Of a stretch of DNA of 64,000 nt, positions 25,398 through 36,057 are shown piece by piece (the first letter of the stretch is position 1; every line of letters begins with the position of its first letter). A program made the position numbers and the translations under genes. The DNA is taken from the NCBI RefSeq assembly GCF_001884185.1, contig NZ_MAOE01000121.1, positions 94,078 through 158,077 of the forward strand, in the 5' to 3' direction. The stretch comes from Bacillus albus. Its GTDB lineage: Bacteria; Bacillota; Bacilli; Bacillales; Bacillaceae_G. Under the pieces are notes generated by a model. That model was not told where the DNA came from. It made no database searches and saw only the letters and a list, made by a program, of their open reading frames with translations.

Positions 25398-26152
25398 CCG
25401 TTTTGTTCATTCTTCACTCTATTTATATAGAAGAAACTTTTTCATTTTCAGCACGTCTAGTTTGAAATGAAACGCGGAACACTGTAAGTAACCGTTACTA
25501 TATCTCCTCCTCTCTTTTTTTAAAATTTAATATCTCCATATTTGTTTTATCCTTTTAAAATATTTCATTCATCTCTTTATTCCACGAAATACGTTACTCG
25601 TTTTACGGTGTTTTTCGTCATATTTATAGAAACTAACTGTTTATGAAGCATTTTTTATGTTTAGCAACTTTTTTTGTAGAAATCCTTCACTTTCCTTTCG
25701 ATATTTAACACTATCTAAATAAAGTTTACGATAAATTCATAATTTTTTATTTTTTATACTATATTCCGTTATATTGTTGTATAATATCAATGAAAGCGCT
25801 TATTATTTCAATATACATAATTCGAACTCATTTTTATCGAAACATTCTAACTATTATACTTATATTTACATGTAACAATTTTAGTTATTTGTATAGGTAT
25901 ACCAAATATATCCACCCCATTTTTCTGTAAAATTACTTTATAACATGAAAGATTAACTTGGGTGATAAGTTATTGTGAATGTTTTTTTACAAAACAGATA
26001 AGTAATAGTGTTTGGTATTATGTAAATTATTGTAATAACATAAGAGTAAAGAAAAACATTTACATTGATTATTGGTTCATCAATTATTGAAAAGAGCAAA
26101 ATGCACCTTTTTGTATGGAAAAAGGATTATATGCATTGGGAGGTTTAAACAA
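25398..26152. other. Long AT-rich intergenic region upstream of odhA
   Basis: No gene is supported in this stretch. Seen in it: a TATAAT-like -10 near 25780, a cre-like sequence at 25791-25804, and a long leader to the odhA ATG with the RBS TGGGAGG near 26137-26143. An in-frame upward extension of odhA to 26072 has no RBS and was not used. Confidence 0.5.
25791..25804 (+). promoter_or_regulatory. cre-like (CcpA) site upstream of odhAB
   Basis: TGAAAGCGCTTATT matches the cre consensus TGWAANCGNTNWCA at 12 of 14 positions, the last two failing. It lies just after a TATAAT-like element, a repressing position. Catabolite repression of odhAB is known in Bacillus; its use here is inferred. Confidence 0.4.
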
Positions 26153-29020
26153 ATGACGAGGAAGAATACAACGACAAACCCTTGGGCCAAGTTCCATGGT
26201 CCGAACCTTGGTTATGTTATTGAACAGTATGATCTTTACGTAACTGGAGCAGGTTCTGTTGATCCGGAATTACAAGAGCTTTTTGAAATTTTTGGAGCTC
26301 CTTCGTTTCAAGATGATGTCGTAACAGGGGACAACACAGCAACACATTTTTCTCCTCAAAACACAGGTAACATTGAAAAGATTCTTAAAGTCGTTCAGCT
26401 TGTTGAACAGATTCGTTCTTTCGGGCATACGTTGGCTCACATCAATCCGATGGAGGATGCTGCAAATGGACAATCTCTTCTTGAGAAAGCAATGAACGAA
26501 CTGAGCGATGCTGATTTGAAAGCGATTCCAGCTAAGACAGTATGGCAAGATGCACCAGAAGGTATTCACACTGCACTTGATGTAATTCATAGATTAAAAG
26601 AAGTGTATACACAATCTTTAGCTTATGAATTTTCTCATATACAAGATAGTGAAGAACGCGCGTGGTTGCATCAAATGGTGGAATCAAATTCATTGCGTCA
26701 ACCACTATCAAATAAAAAACGAACTGCTCTTTTAAAACGTTTAACAGCTGTTGAAGGTTTCGAGCAATTCTTGCATAAAACATTCGTTGGGCAAAAGCGT
26801 TTCTCTATCGAGGGCGTTGATATGCTTGTACCTGTTCTAGATGAAATTGTTCTAGAAGGTGCTAAAAATGGCGTAGAAGATGTCATGATTGGTATGGCTC
26901 ACCGCGGTCGCCTAAGCGTACTTGCACACGTATTAGAAAAACCATATAGTCACATGTTTGCTGAATTCAAACATGCAAAAATAGAAGGCGCAGTAGCTAA
27001 TTCTGGCTGGACTGGCGACGTAAAATACCATTTAGGTAGAGAACAAGTCGTTAGTAACGAAGAAGTTAGCACTCGCGTTACATTAGCAAATAACCCAAGT
27101 CACCTTGAGTTCGTTAACCCTGTTGTGGAAGGTTTCGCACGTGCGGCTCAAGAAAATCGTAAAAAATCTGGTCTTCCAGAACAAGATACTTCAAAATCAT
27201 TCGTAATTTTAGTTCATGGTGATGCTGCATTCCCTGGTCAAGGTATTGTATCTGAAACGTTGAACTTAAGCAGATTAAACGCGTACCAAACGGGCGGCAC
27301 AATTCATGTTATCGCAAACAATGCAGTTGGTTTTACGACTGATAGCTATGATTCTCGTTCTACGAAATATTCAAGTGACCTTGCAAAAGGTTTCGATATT
27401 CCGATTGTTCACGTAAACGCTGATGATCCGGAAGCTTGTCTTGCAGCTGCTAATCTTGCGATTCAATATCGTACATTGTTCAAAAAAGATTTCTTAATCG
27501 ACTTAATTGGTTACCGCCGCTACGGTCATAACGAAATGGATGACCCAGCAGTTACACAACCACAAGTGTATAAAAAGATTAAAAATCACCCAACTGTAAG
27601 AGCAATTTATGCAGATCAATTACAAGCTGCTGGTGTTCTAAATGCAGATGAGGTTGAAACAATTACACAGTTTACGCAAGAACAATTAAAGTCTGACTAT
27701 GCACAAGTACCACCAGCTGATACGAGCGATGCAACAATTCACGTTAAAGTGCCAGATGTTGTTGCAAAGGGCATTCAGTCAATTGATACTGGTGTTGAGC
27801 TTGACTCACTTCGTGCAATTAATGAAGGTCTACTATCTTGGCCAGAAGGCTTTAACGTATATCCGAAAGTTAAGAAAATTCTTGAACGCCGTAAAGATGC
27901 TCTTGAAGAGAACGGGAAAATTGAATGGGCACTTGCTGAGTCATTAGCATTCGCTTCTATTTTACAAGAAGGTACGCCAATTCGTTTAACTGGTCAAGAT
28001 TCACAGCGTGGTACATTCGCGCACCGTCATATCGTATTACACGATACTGATACAAATGAAACATATTCACCATTACATCGCTTACCAAACATTAACGCTT
28101 CATTCTCTGTTCATAACAGTCCGTTATCAGAAGCTGCTGTTGTTGGTTACGAGTATGGTTATAACGTATTCGCTCCAGAAACGCTTGTTATGTGGGAAGC
28201 GCAATATGGTGACTTCTCAAATACTGCGCAAGCATTATTTGATCAATATGTTTCAGCAGGAAGAGCAAAATGGGGTCAAAAATCTGGTTTAGTTCTTCTA
28301 TTACCACACGGTTATGAAGGTCAAGGACCAGAGCACTCTAGTGCACGTCCAGAGCGATTCTTACAGTTAGCTGCTGAGAATAACTGGACAGTTGCAAACT
28401 TAACGAGTGCGGCACAATACTTCCATATTTTACGTCGTCAAGCATCTATCTTAGGAACAGAAGCTGTTCGACCATTAGTACTGATGACGCCGAAGAGTTT
28501 ATTACGTCACCCACTTACTCTTTCAACTGCTAGTCAGTTAAGCGAAGGACGTTTCCAACCTGCTCTAGAACAAGAAAACCTTGGCACGAAACCAAACAAA
28601 GTAAAACGTCTTGTTTTAAGCACAGGTAAAATGGCGATTGACTTAGCAGCAGAAATCGAGTCTGGTAAACATGACTACAACTTAGATGAAGTTCATGTCG
28701 TTCGTATTGAACAGCTGTACCCATTCCCTGCTGAGAAAATTCAATCTATTATTAAACGCTTTAAAAACTTAGAAGAAATTATTTGGGTTCAAGAAGAACC
28801 TCGTAATATGGGCGCATGGCATTACATGGCTCCAATTCTGTTCGAACTAGCTGGAGATAAAGTGAAAACAGGTTATATTGGACGCCCAGATCGCTCTAGC
28901 CCATCTGGTGGCGATCCATTCGCTCACAAAGCTGAGCAAGAACTAATTGTTTCACACGCTTTAGATGTGAAGTATAACTTCCGTCAAGATAAACAAGAAA
29001 TTGAAGTTTTCAGCAACTAA
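26153..29020 (+). CDS. odhA: 2-oxoglutarate dehydrogenase E1 component
   Basis: A 955-residue thiamine diphosphate enzyme that decarboxylates 2-oxoglutarate in the TCA cycle and transfers succinyl to the lipoyl group of OdhB. The ThDP region shows [15 protein letters not shown] (about 270) and [18 protein letters not shown] followed by NNAVGFTT. The C-terminal transketolase half contains [23 protein letters not shown] and [24 protein letters not shown]. The length fits Bacillus OdhA. The start is the ATG at 26153 behind TGGGAGG. odhB follows 134 bases later across a strong intercistronic hairpin. Confidence 0.95.
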   Translation: MTRKNTTTNPWAKFHGPNLGYVIEQYDLYVTGAGSVDPELQELFEIFGAPSFQDDVVTGDNTATHFSPQNTGNIEKILKVVQLVEQIRSFGHTLAHINPMEDAANGQSLLEKAMNELSDADLKAIPAKTVWQDAPEGIHTALDVIHRLKEVYTQSLAYEFSHIQDSEERAWLHQMVESNSLRQPLSNKKRTALLKRLTAVEGFEQFLHKTFVGQKRFSIEGVDMLVPVLDEIVLEGAKNGVEDVMIGMAHRGRLSVLAHVLEKPYSHMFAEFKHAKIEGAVANSGWTGDVKYHLGREQVVSNEEVSTRVTLANNPSHLEFVNPVVEGFARAAQENRKKSGLPEQDTSKSFVILVHGDAAFPGQGIVSETLNLSRLNAYQTGGTIHVIANNAVGFTTDSYDSRSTKYSSDLAKGFDIPIVHVNADDPEACLAAANLAIQYRTLFKKDFLIDLIGYRRYGHNEMDDPAVTQPQVYKKIKNHPTVRAIYADQLQAAGVLNADEVETITQFTQEQLKSDYAQVPPADTSDATIHVKVPDVVAKGIQSIDTGVELDSLRAINEGLLSWPEGFNVYPKVKKILERRKDALEENGKIEWALAESLAFASILQEGTPIRLTGQDSQRGTFAHRHIVLHDTDTNETYSPLHRLPNINASFSVHNSPLSEAAVVGYEYGYNVFAPETLVMWEAQYGDFSNTAQALFDQYVSAGRAKWGQKSGLVLLLPHGYEGQGPEHSSARPERFLQLAAENNWTVANLTSAAQYFHILRRQASILGTEAVRPLVLMTPKSLLRHPLTLSTASQLSEGRFQPALEQENLGTKPNKVKRLVLSTGKMAIDLAAEIESGKHDYNLDEVHVVRIEQLYPFPAEKIQSIIKRFKNLEEIIWVQEEPRNMGAWHYMAPILFELAGDKVKTGYIGRPDRSSPSGGDPFAHKAEQELIVSHALDVKYNFRQDKQEIEVFSN

Positions 29021-29047
29021 AAAGTTACAATGAAGGTTTCTAGCTTG

Positions 29048-29076
29048 TTCCCTGGGCAGAATATCTGCCCAGGGGG
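29048..29076 (+). other. Intercistronic hairpin between odhA and odhB
   Basis: CCCTGGGCAG (29050-29059) and CTGCCCAGGG (29065-29074) form a perfect 10-bp GC-rich stem with a 5-base loop, extendable by two G-T pairs. No T run follows. It could protect or process the odhA mRNA end and set different OdhA and OdhB levels. Confidence 0.6.
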
Positions 29077-29154
29077 CAGGCTAACAAATGGAGATTACCG
29101 AAAACAAAAGAAGAAAAAACACACCGTTAGGCAAATAAGGGGAGGACATTTAAA

Positions 29155-30414
29155 ATGATCGAAATTAAAGTACCTGAGCTTGCAGAATCTATTACTGAAG
29201 GAACTATCTCACAATGGCTTATCAACGTAGGCGACAAAGTTGAGAAAGGTGGCAGCGTTGTTGAGCTTGAAACTGATAAAGTCAATGTAGAAATCATTGC
29301 AGAAGATTCAGGTATTGTATCGAAGTTACTAGGCGAACCTGGGGATACAGTTGAAGTTGGCGCAACTATCGCAATTTTAGATGCAAACGGAGCACCAGTT
29401 GCAGTAAGTACACCTGCACCAGTGGCTGAGCAACCAAAACAAGAAACGGCTGAAGCACCGAAAGCTGCGGCACCAAATGCTGAGCAAACTGCAACTCTAC
29501 AAGGTTTACCAAATACGAACCGTCCTATCGCATCACCAGCTGCTAGAAAAATGGCTCGTGAATTAGGAATCGACTTAAACGACGTACGTAGCACAGATCC
29601 ACTTGGACGTGTGAGACCACACGATGTACAAGCTCATGCTGCAGCACCAAAAGAAGCACCAGCTGCTCCAAAAAGTCCAGCTCCTGCTCCAGTTGCAAAA
29701 ACGGAATTCGAAAAACCAGTTGAGCGCGTGAAAATGTCCCGCCGCCGTCAAACAATTGCAAAACGTCTTGTAGAAGTTCAACAAACATCTGCAATGTTAA
29801 CAACATTTAACGAAGTTGATATGACTGCAATCATGGAATTACGTAAAGAGCGTAAAGACGCTTTCGAGAAAAAACATGATGTACGTCTTGGCTTCATGTC
29901 ATTCTTCACAAAAGCAGTTGTTGCAGCATTAAAACAATTCCCATTATTAAATGCTGAAATTCAAGGCGACGAGCTTATCATTAAAAAATTCTATGATATC
30001 GGTATTGCAGTAGCAGCTCCAGATGGATTAGTTGTTCCAGTTGTACGCGATGCGAACCAATTAAACTTCGCTGAAATCGAAAGCGAAATTCGTGAATTAG
30101 GTAAAAAAGCACGTGACAACAAACTTTCATTAAAAGAACTACAAGGTGGTACATTCACAATTACAAACGGTGGTGTGTTCGGTTCTCTAATGTCAACACC
30201 GATCCTAAACAGCCCACAAGTTGGTATTTTAGGAATGCACAAAATCCAAGTACGTCCTGTTGCAATTGATGCAGAACGTATGGAAAACCGTCCAATGATG
30301 TACATCGCTTTATCTTACGATCACCGTATCGTTGATGGTAAAGAAGCGGTTAGCTTCCTTGTTGCTGTTAAAGATATGCTTGAAGATCCAAAATCATTAT
30401 TATTAGAAGGTTGA
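29155..30414 (+). CDS. odhB: 2-oxoglutarate dehydrogenase E2, dihydrolipoyl succinyltransferase
   Basis: A 419-residue E2 component. The lipoyl domain covers residues 1-77, with the modified Lys in [11 protein letters not shown]. An Ala/Pro-rich hinge follows, then the peripheral-subunit-binding domain (about 120-155: [21 protein letters not shown]). The C-terminal catalytic domain (about 190-419) ends with [15 protein letters not shown], holding the catalytic His. It moves succinyl from OdhA to CoA, and E3 is supplied by another locus. The RBS AGGGGAGGA precedes the ATG. A terminator follows. Confidence 0.95.
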   Translation: MIEIKVPELAESITEGTISQWLINVGDKVEKGGSVVELETDKVNVEIIAEDSGIVSKLLGEPGDTVEVGATIAILDANGAPVAVSTPAPVAEQPKQETAEAPKAAAPNAEQTATLQGLPNTNRPIASPAARKMARELGIDLNDVRSTDPLGRVRPHDVQAHAAAPKEAPAAPKSPAPAPVAKTEFEKPVERVKMSRRRQTIAKRLVEVQQTSAMLTTFNEVDMTAIMELRKERKDAFEKKHDVRLGFMSFFTKAVVAALKQFPLLNAEIQGDELIIKKFYDIGIAVAAPDGLVVPVVRDANQLNFAEIESEIRELGKKARDNKLSLKELQGGTFTITNGGVFGSLMSTPILNSPQVGILGMHKIQVRPVAIDAERMENRPMMYIALSYDHRIVDGKEAVSFLVAVKDMLEDPKSLLLEG

Positions 30415-30435
30415 TAGATTATTAATCTATTATAT

Positions 30436-30472
30436 AAAGGCTGTAGAATACATCATTCTACAGCCTTTTTTT
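30436..30472 (+). terminator. Terminator of odhAB
   Basis: AAAGGCTGTAGAATA.. pairs with ..TTCTACAGCCTTT and is followed by eight T. Confidence 0.85.
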
Positions 30473-30541
30473 TGCGTTCATATGGGACAAATCGCATGAC
30501 ATAAGCTAATAATGTATGCCTATAACGTAAGGAGGATTAAA

Positions 30542-32461
30542 ATGAGTACCCTTCCAATTCATGCAAAACTTAAGGCAAATAAAGATACCTTCTTCCTCCC
30601 CGATTCAAACGGGGGTGTCTATTTTCGAAATAACGCCAGTTCATTTCGTATGGACGGTGACGGAATTTATAACTGGATTGAAAAATTAATGCCGATGTTT
30701 GACGGTAATTATTCTTTAGCAGAAATAACGGATGGTCTCCCTCTTCCCTATCAAAATCGTGTACTTGAAATTGGAGAGATTTTATATACAAATGGATTTG
30801 TCCGTGATGTAAGTCAAGATGCACCTCATGAATTAAACAGCGCGTTACTCGACAGGTATGCTTCGCAAATTGAATTTCTAGAAGCAGATTCTCATTCAGG
30901 CGCTTTAAAATTCGAAACGTATCGTGCGGCAAATGTCCTTATAGTTGGTTCTGGAGATATGCTTACATCCTTAGTTTCTTCTTTATTAGAATCCGGATTA
31001 CCTACCTTTCATTACCTTGTGACAGATTATGAGGATACGAATTACGAACGCATTTATGAGCTAATAGCACTTGCACATGAAGTAGATGATACTGTACTTG
31101 TTCAAGAAATAGATACGACAATTGATCGTCCCCTTCATGAAGTGTTCGAGCCTTTCGACTGGATTTTGTACGTTTCTCAAAACGGAGATATTGAAGGTCT
31201 AAGAACCGTTCATACGATTTGTAGAGAAATAGGAAAGAATTTCATACCGGCCGTCTGTTTATCAACACTTGGCATAGCTGGCCCTGTCGTAACAGCGAAT
31301 CGTGAAGAATGCTGGGAGTCCGCATGGCATCGGCTACATGAAACAACTTTACAAAATGAACATTCATCAGCATCATTTTCACCAGTTACTTCTGCAATGT
31401 TAGCAAATATAATCGTTTTTGAATTATTTAAACATGTTGCTGATGATTCACATCGGGAAAAGAATCCACAATTCTTTTTATTAAACTATGAAACACTCGA
31501 AGGAACATGGCATCCTTTTATAAAACATCCTCTCGCAACTGATGAAAGTTTTACAATTGATACGATAGAAAATCTTTCTGAACAACTTGAGCATCGGTCT
31601 AGCCAACATACTTCAACTGATTTATTCCGTTTTTTCGATTCATTAACTTCTAAAGAAGCGGGTATATTCCATATATACGATGAACAAGATTTATATCAAT
31701 TACCGTTATCACAATGCAATATACAAATAGCTACACCACTATCAGATGGTCCTGCTGCCCTCCTGCCTCTTATGACTTGCGCTGGTTTAACTCATAATGA
31801 AGCGCGCCGAGAAGCTGGTTTAGCAGGAATTGAAACATACGTATCGGAAATTATGCACCGCCTTATTCCAGAACATACCGATATCGGTATTGGCGCTGGG
31901 GAAACGATGACAGAAGGTGTATACCGGGCATTACAACAACATTTAAATAACAAATTGTATGAACGGCAATCACATATGCTAGAAGAAATTACGACAGTCG
32001 ACTTAACCGAAATTCATGATAAACATTGTAGATTTTATTACGATGCTCTCTCTACAATTCATGAAACACCTAAAATAGCAGTAAGTGAAGAGATTCTCAG
32101 CTTTCCAGTCGTTTGGGTCGGTATACATGATCGATGGTACGGCGCGTCTAATATTAATACGACGTTAGCGTTACGAAATGCACTACAACTATCACTTCTT
32201 CACATTCAAAATGAAGAGACTCCTTACAGAGCTAATATCTTGCCTGAATCCTCTATTATTTTATATGACACGGATTCTTTTAGGTTAGAAATACAAGCGG
32301 AAGAAGAAATTCCAAGCACGCAATCAGTACAGCTTGCCTTACAACATTTAGAAGAACATAATTTTTATCCATTCGTGTTTGATTTAGCAATTGAACCATT
32401 TTTAAAAGAAAACTTAGATGGTGTGTACGGGGTATTAATTGCAAAGGAGGATAGTCTATGA
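30542..32461 (+). CDS. Ocin-ThiF-like F protein of a heterocycloanthracin-type (TOMM) pathway
   Basis: A 639-residue protein that I recognise as the 'putative thiazole-containing bacteriocin maturation protein' of the B. cereus group, called HcaF in heterocycloanthracin work. F proteins bind the leader peptide of the precursor and present it to the YcaO cyclodehydratase. An N-terminal winged-helix/leader-binding-like region (about 1-95) precedes a ThiF-like Rossmann segment ANVLIVGSGDMLTSLVSSLLE at about 130-150. The canonical ATP-using residues of real E1 enzymes are not evident. The start ATG 30542 has TAAGGAGG. Its stop overlaps the YcaO gene start by 4 bases, so the two are translated together. 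Confidence 0.82.
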   Translation: MSTLPIHAKLKANKDTFFLPDSNGGVYFRNNASSFRMDGDGIYNWIEKLMPMFDGNYSLAEITDGLPLPYQNRVLEIGEILYTNGFVRDVSQDAPHELNSALLDRYASQIEFLEADSHSGALKFETYRAANVLIVGSGDMLTSLVSSLLESGLPTFHYLVTDYEDTNYERIYELIALAHEVDDTVLVQEIDTTIDRPLHEVFEPFDWILYVSQNGDIEGLRTVHTICREIGKNFIPAVCLSTLGIAGPVVTANREECWESAWHRLHETTLQNEHSSASFSPVTSAMLANIIVFELFKHVADDSHREKNPQFFLLNYETLEGTWHPFIKHPLATDESFTIDTIENLSEQLEHRSSQHTSTDLFRFFDSLTSKEAGIFHIYDEQDLYQLPLSQCNIQIATPLSDGPAALLPLMTCAGLTHNEARREAGLAGIETYVSEIMHRLIPEHTDIGIGAGETMTEGVYRALQQHLNNKLYERQSHMLEEITTVDLTEIHDKHCRFYYDALSTIHETPKIAVSEEILSFPVVWVGIHDRWYGASNINTTLALRNALQLSLLHIQNEETPYRANILPESSIILYDTDSFRLEIQAEEEIPSTQSVQLALQHLEEHNFYPFVFDLAIEPFLKENLDGVYGVLIAKEDSL

Positions 32462-34407
32462 CTCAAAATATATTACTTATAGGAGATGGCTTACTTGCAG
32501 ACTATGTACACAATCAATTAAGCGAACAATTTTCCATCATTCGCCAACATACTATTACAGACGAACTCCCTGAAAATATTCAACTCGCTCTCGTATTACA
32601 CGATAGCTCTCCTTCTGCTATTCATCATGATGCCGAGCTAATTTTTCGTTCCAATCATATTCCGTGGCTACGCGGGTTTACTTCATTTGGTGAAGGGGTT
32701 ATCGGTCCTTACATTCATCCTCTTGCAGCTGGATGTACCCATTGTGCCGATGGAAGACGCTTTATCGCTGGCTTTGATCAAAAAGAAATGTGGGAGCTAC
32801 AACGAAAATACGCGGTGAAAGAAGATAACGTAACGAGGCGTGATGTATGTGCCACCCAAAATGGCATGTTACAAATGTGCCATCTTATTTGCGCAGAGAC
32901 AGAGAAAATATTAGCTCATCATCCTTCTTCTTTAGAAAATGAACTCATTTTACTAAACTTACAAACACTGCAATGTACGCGGCATTCTTTTCTTCCTGAT
33001 CCGCTCTGCCCTGTATGTAGCAATTTACCTGATGACACGGCAGATGCAGCTGTGATTTCGTTACAACCGAGCTTAAAAACAAGTGATACAACATATCGCT
33101 GTCGTTCCATTCATGAACTAAACACATTTTTAACGAGAGATTATTTAGATTACCGCGTCGGTATGTTGAACGGAAAAATGCAGCATTCTTTATTACCGTT
33201 TGCTGACGTTATTATAAACATGCCATTAATGTTTGGAAATGAAGGTGTTGCAGGCCGAACTCATTCATTTGCAATAAGTGAAGCAACTGCTATTTTAGAA
33301 GGTTTAGAACGATATTGTGGTATGTCACCTCGAGGAAAAAAGACGAATGTGCATGGTAGTTTTCATGATTTAGAGGATTATGCACTAAATCCACTCTCGC
33401 TCGGTGTACATACAAATGAACATTACAATCGTGATAGTTTTCCGTTTAAACCATTTGATCCTGACTATGAACAAAACTGGGTATGGGGATACTCTTTACT
33501 ACAAAATCAGCCAATTTTAGTTCCTGAATCAATCGCTTATTATAGCCTCGGTCATCGAGATGCTTACGTATATGAAACATCAAATGGATGTGCTATTGGT
33601 GGTAGTTTAGAAGAAGCAATTTTTCACGGCATTTTAGAAATTGTAGAACGTGACGCCTTTTTACTCACTTGGTATGCCGAATTACCTCTTCCCCGCCTTG
33701 ATCTTAGTTCGGCAAATGATACGGAATTACAATTAATGATTCAGCGGCTATACACGATTACCGGTTATGAATTACACGCTTTTAACGCAACGATGGAACA
33801 CGGCATCCCAAGCTTATGGGTAATCGCGAAAAATACGCGCGAAAATGGAATGAACGTTGTTTGTGCTGGAGGCTCTCATTTGAATCCAGTCCGCGCTTTA
33901 AAGAGTGCCATTCACGAAATAGCAGGTATGTTACTAATAACAGACGACGAACTCGAACAAAAAAGAGAGCACTACGAAAACTGCTTACAAGACCCTTATC
34001 TCGTAAATAAAATGGAAGACCATAGTATGCTGTACGGATTGAAAGAAGCAGAAGAACGTCTTCACTTCCTTTTACGTGACGATGCTCCGGTGCAATCGTT
34101 CCAAGAAATGAATGTATTACAATCAGTTGATCTAGATTTAACATCCGATCTTCATCAACTTTTAAACCGTCTAGAGCAATCTGGACTTGACGTAATCGTT
34201 GTAGATCAAACAGTACCTCTCATAGAAAAAAACGGATTACATTGTGTAAAGGTCATTATTCCAGGCATGCTACCGATGACGTTCGGCCACCATCTCACTC
34301 GGGTTACAGGACTGGATAGAGTGTATACTGTGCCGATGACACTTGGATATACAAATGAACCTTTAACGAATGAACAATTAAATCCACATCCGCATCCGTT
34401 TCCATAG
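32458..34407 (+). CDS. YcaO-domain azoline-forming cyclodehydratase (TOMM D protein)
   Basis: A 649-residue fusion-type cyclodehydratase. The N-terminal ~200 residues are an E1-like domain with a probable zinc site: CTHC near residue 92 and CPVC near 184. The YcaO domain (about 225-649) shows EATAILEGLERYCG near 275-288 and NGCAIGGSLEEAI..EIVERDAF near 377-400. The C-terminus PHPHPFP carries the PxPxP motif required by TOMM cyclodehydratases. It converts Cys/Ser/Thr of a precursor peptide into thiazoline/oxazoline using ATP (established for the family). It works with the F protein upstream and the dehydrogenase 16 bases downstream. The precursor is not in the window. Confidence 0.88.
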   Translation: MTQNILLIGDGLLADYVHNQLSEQFSIIRQHTITDELPENIQLALVLHDSSPSAIHHDAELIFRSNHIPWLRGFTSFGEGVIGPYIHPLAAGCTHCADGRRFIAGFDQKEMWELQRKYAVKEDNVTRRDVCATQNGMLQMCHLICAETEKILAHHPSSLENELILLNLQTLQCTRHSFLPDPLCPVCSNLPDDTADAAVISLQPSLKTSDTTYRCRSIHELNTFLTRDYLDYRVGMLNGKMQHSLLPFADVIINMPLMFGNEGVAGRTHSFAISEATAILEGLERYCGMSPRGKKTNVHGSFHDLEDYALNPLSLGVHTNEHYNRDSFPFKPFDPDYEQNWVWGYSLLQNQPILVPESIAYYSLGHRDAYVYETSNGCAIGGSLEEAIFHGILEIVERDAFLLTWYAELPLPRLDLSSANDTELQLMIQRLYTITGYELHAFNATMEHGIPSLWVIAKNTRENGMNVVCAGGSHLNPVRALKSAIHEIAGMLLITDDELEQKREHYENCLQDPYLVNKMEDHSMLYGLKEAEERLHFLLRDDAPVQSFQEMNVLQSVDLDLTSDLHQLLNRLEQSGLDVIVVDQTVPLIEKNGLHCVKVIIPGMLPMTFGHHLTRVTGLDRVYTVPMTLGYTNEPLTNEQLNPHPHPFP

Positions 34408-34423
34408 TAAAGGAGGGGATTCT

Positions 34424-35965
34424 ATGCAGCTGGATACTTTTTTACATCATCTCCATTTTTCTATTGATGAAATTATGCCGAATCAGGAAGTGGACTGGGA
34501 AGATGCACCGCTTCCTTATAAACTATATCGAAATGTACCTATCATTCCACTCTCTTTAGAAATCCCATTATCTTTACCTAACTCTTCTACTACACCTACT
34601 TTGAAGGAGATTGGTCATTACCTTTGGGCCTCATTTGGTTTAACACAGTTATGTCAGCTAAATAGCGAGAAAATTTTATTCCGAAGATCTATCCCTTCAG
34701 GCGGCGCTTTATATCCAAATGAATTGTATATATATTTAAAGATTGACGATTATCCAGACGGTATTTACCATTACGATGCTGCGCACCACCGACTTATTTT
34801 ACTTCGCGAAGGAAATTTCGATTCTTATATTACAGAAACACTTGGCAATCGTTGTAACATACAGTCTTGTTTTGGCGCTGCATTCGTATCCACTATGTTT
34901 TGGAAAAACTACTTTAAATACAATAACTTTTCATATCGACTTCAAGGATTAGATAGTGGTGTTCTCATCGGACAATTACTAGAATGTGCCAAACAATTCG
35001 GTTACACAAATGGTGTATACTTTCAGTTTCTAGACCGGGCAATCAACCATTTACTCGGACTGTCAGAAGGCGAAGAAAGTGTGTATGCTGTCGTTCCTTT
35101 AAGTACAGAAACGCAAACGAATTGGTTTCACAGTGATTACCGTGAAAATAAAACAGTTACTTCTCATGAGTTGTTACAGCAAATTCCGCCGTTAGCATAC
35201 GAACATTTCGTTCGCTCAAAACATGTAAATGAATATCCGATGATAACAAAAATAAATGATGCTTCTATGATCGAATCGACAGCGCACTTCCAAACACTAC
35301 ATCATGAAGAGCACTATCAACATCATGCACACGCTGTACAACTACCGAAAGTAGAGCGATTATCATACGATTTTTTACAACTATGTAAACAACGGTATTC
35401 ACCCGATGCTGACTTTACTTTAACAAAATGGGATGCAGCCGAGCTCGCTACTTTACTACAAGAAGCGAGCCTCTCCTTCCCTTATTACAACGACCTTGAT
35501 GGTAAGTATGTAAATGAAAATACACGCGTCTCATTATATGGATGTTTTTATAACGTAAAAGATATAGAAAACGGCGCTTACGCTTATAACAGTAAAACGC
35601 ATTCCATACAACCACTTCGGTACGGAGACCTTCGTTATCCCCTTCAATCTAGTATGACGATGGATAACGTAAACCTTTTTCAAGTACCGCTTTGCCTACA
35701 TGTAGTCGGAAAGAAAGATTACTATACAAATGTATTAAGCTATAGAGGTTACCGTATTCATCAAATGGAAGCTGGCATACTCGTTCATAAACTCGTTTTC
35801 GCAGCGACCGCAATAGGAATGGCTGGGCATCCTTTACTAAGTTTTGATACAAATTCATGTGATCAGTTGTACGGGATAGATGCTGGGAATGAAACGTCTC
35901 TCATTCAAATTCCCGTTGGGGCGTATCGAGCGCGGAATTGGTTAAAAGGGGATTTGCGTAATTAG
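34424..35965 (+). CDS. SagB-type FMN dehydrogenase (TOMM B protein)
   Basis: A 513-residue protein with two nitroreductase-like domains. The first (about 60-250) has FRRSIPSGGALYPNELYIYL near residue 84 and LECAKQFGYTNG. The second (about 290-513) ends FDTNSCDQLYGIDAGNETSLIQIPVG. The pattern is that of the SagB family, which oxidises azolines to azoles with FMN. It is the third gene of the F-D-B cassette behind AAAGGAGGGG, and a terminator closes the operon. No lysine-tyrosine motif was checked rigorously. The role follows from family and context. Confidence 0.85.
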   Translation: MQLDTFLHHLHFSIDEIMPNQEVDWEDAPLPYKLYRNVPIIPLSLEIPLSLPNSSTTPTLKEIGHYLWASFGLTQLCQLNSEKILFRRSIPSGGALYPNELYIYLKIDDYPDGIYHYDAAHHRLILLREGNFDSYITETLGNRCNIQSCFGAAFVSTMFWKNYFKYNNFSYRLQGLDSGVLIGQLLECAKQFGYTNGVYFQFLDRAINHLLGLSEGEESVYAVVPLSTETQTNWFHSDYRENKTVTSHELLQQIPPLAYEHFVRSKHVNEYPMITKINDASMIESTAHFQTLHHEEHYQHHAHAVQLPKVERLSYDFLQLCKQRYSPDADFTLTKWDAAELATLLQEASLSFPYYNDLDGKYVNENTRVSLYGCFYNVKDIENGAYAYNSKTHSIQPLRYGDLRYPLQSSMTMDNVNLFQVPLCLHVVGKKDYYTNVLSYRGYRIHQMEAGILVHKLVFAATAIGMAGHPLLSFDTNSCDQLYGIDAGNETSLIQIPVGAYRARNWLKGDLRN

Positions 35966-35967
35966 AA

Positions 35968-35998
35968 GCACGCCGGTGTACGGCGTGCTTTTTTTAAA
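35968..35998 (+). terminator. Terminator of the TOMM enzyme operon
   Basis: GCACGCC pairs with GGCGTGC around GGTGTAC and is followed by seven T. Confidence 0.85.
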
Positions 35999-36057
35999 GG
36001 ACTTAATTTATAAAAAGCGAAATGAGTATATATTCTTACATAAAAGGAGAGTTTAGC

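Noticed and set aside
30415-30541. Possible precursor peptide gene for the TOMM enzymes
   Set aside because: The gap holds only the odhB terminator and an RBS; no short Cys-rich ORF is present.
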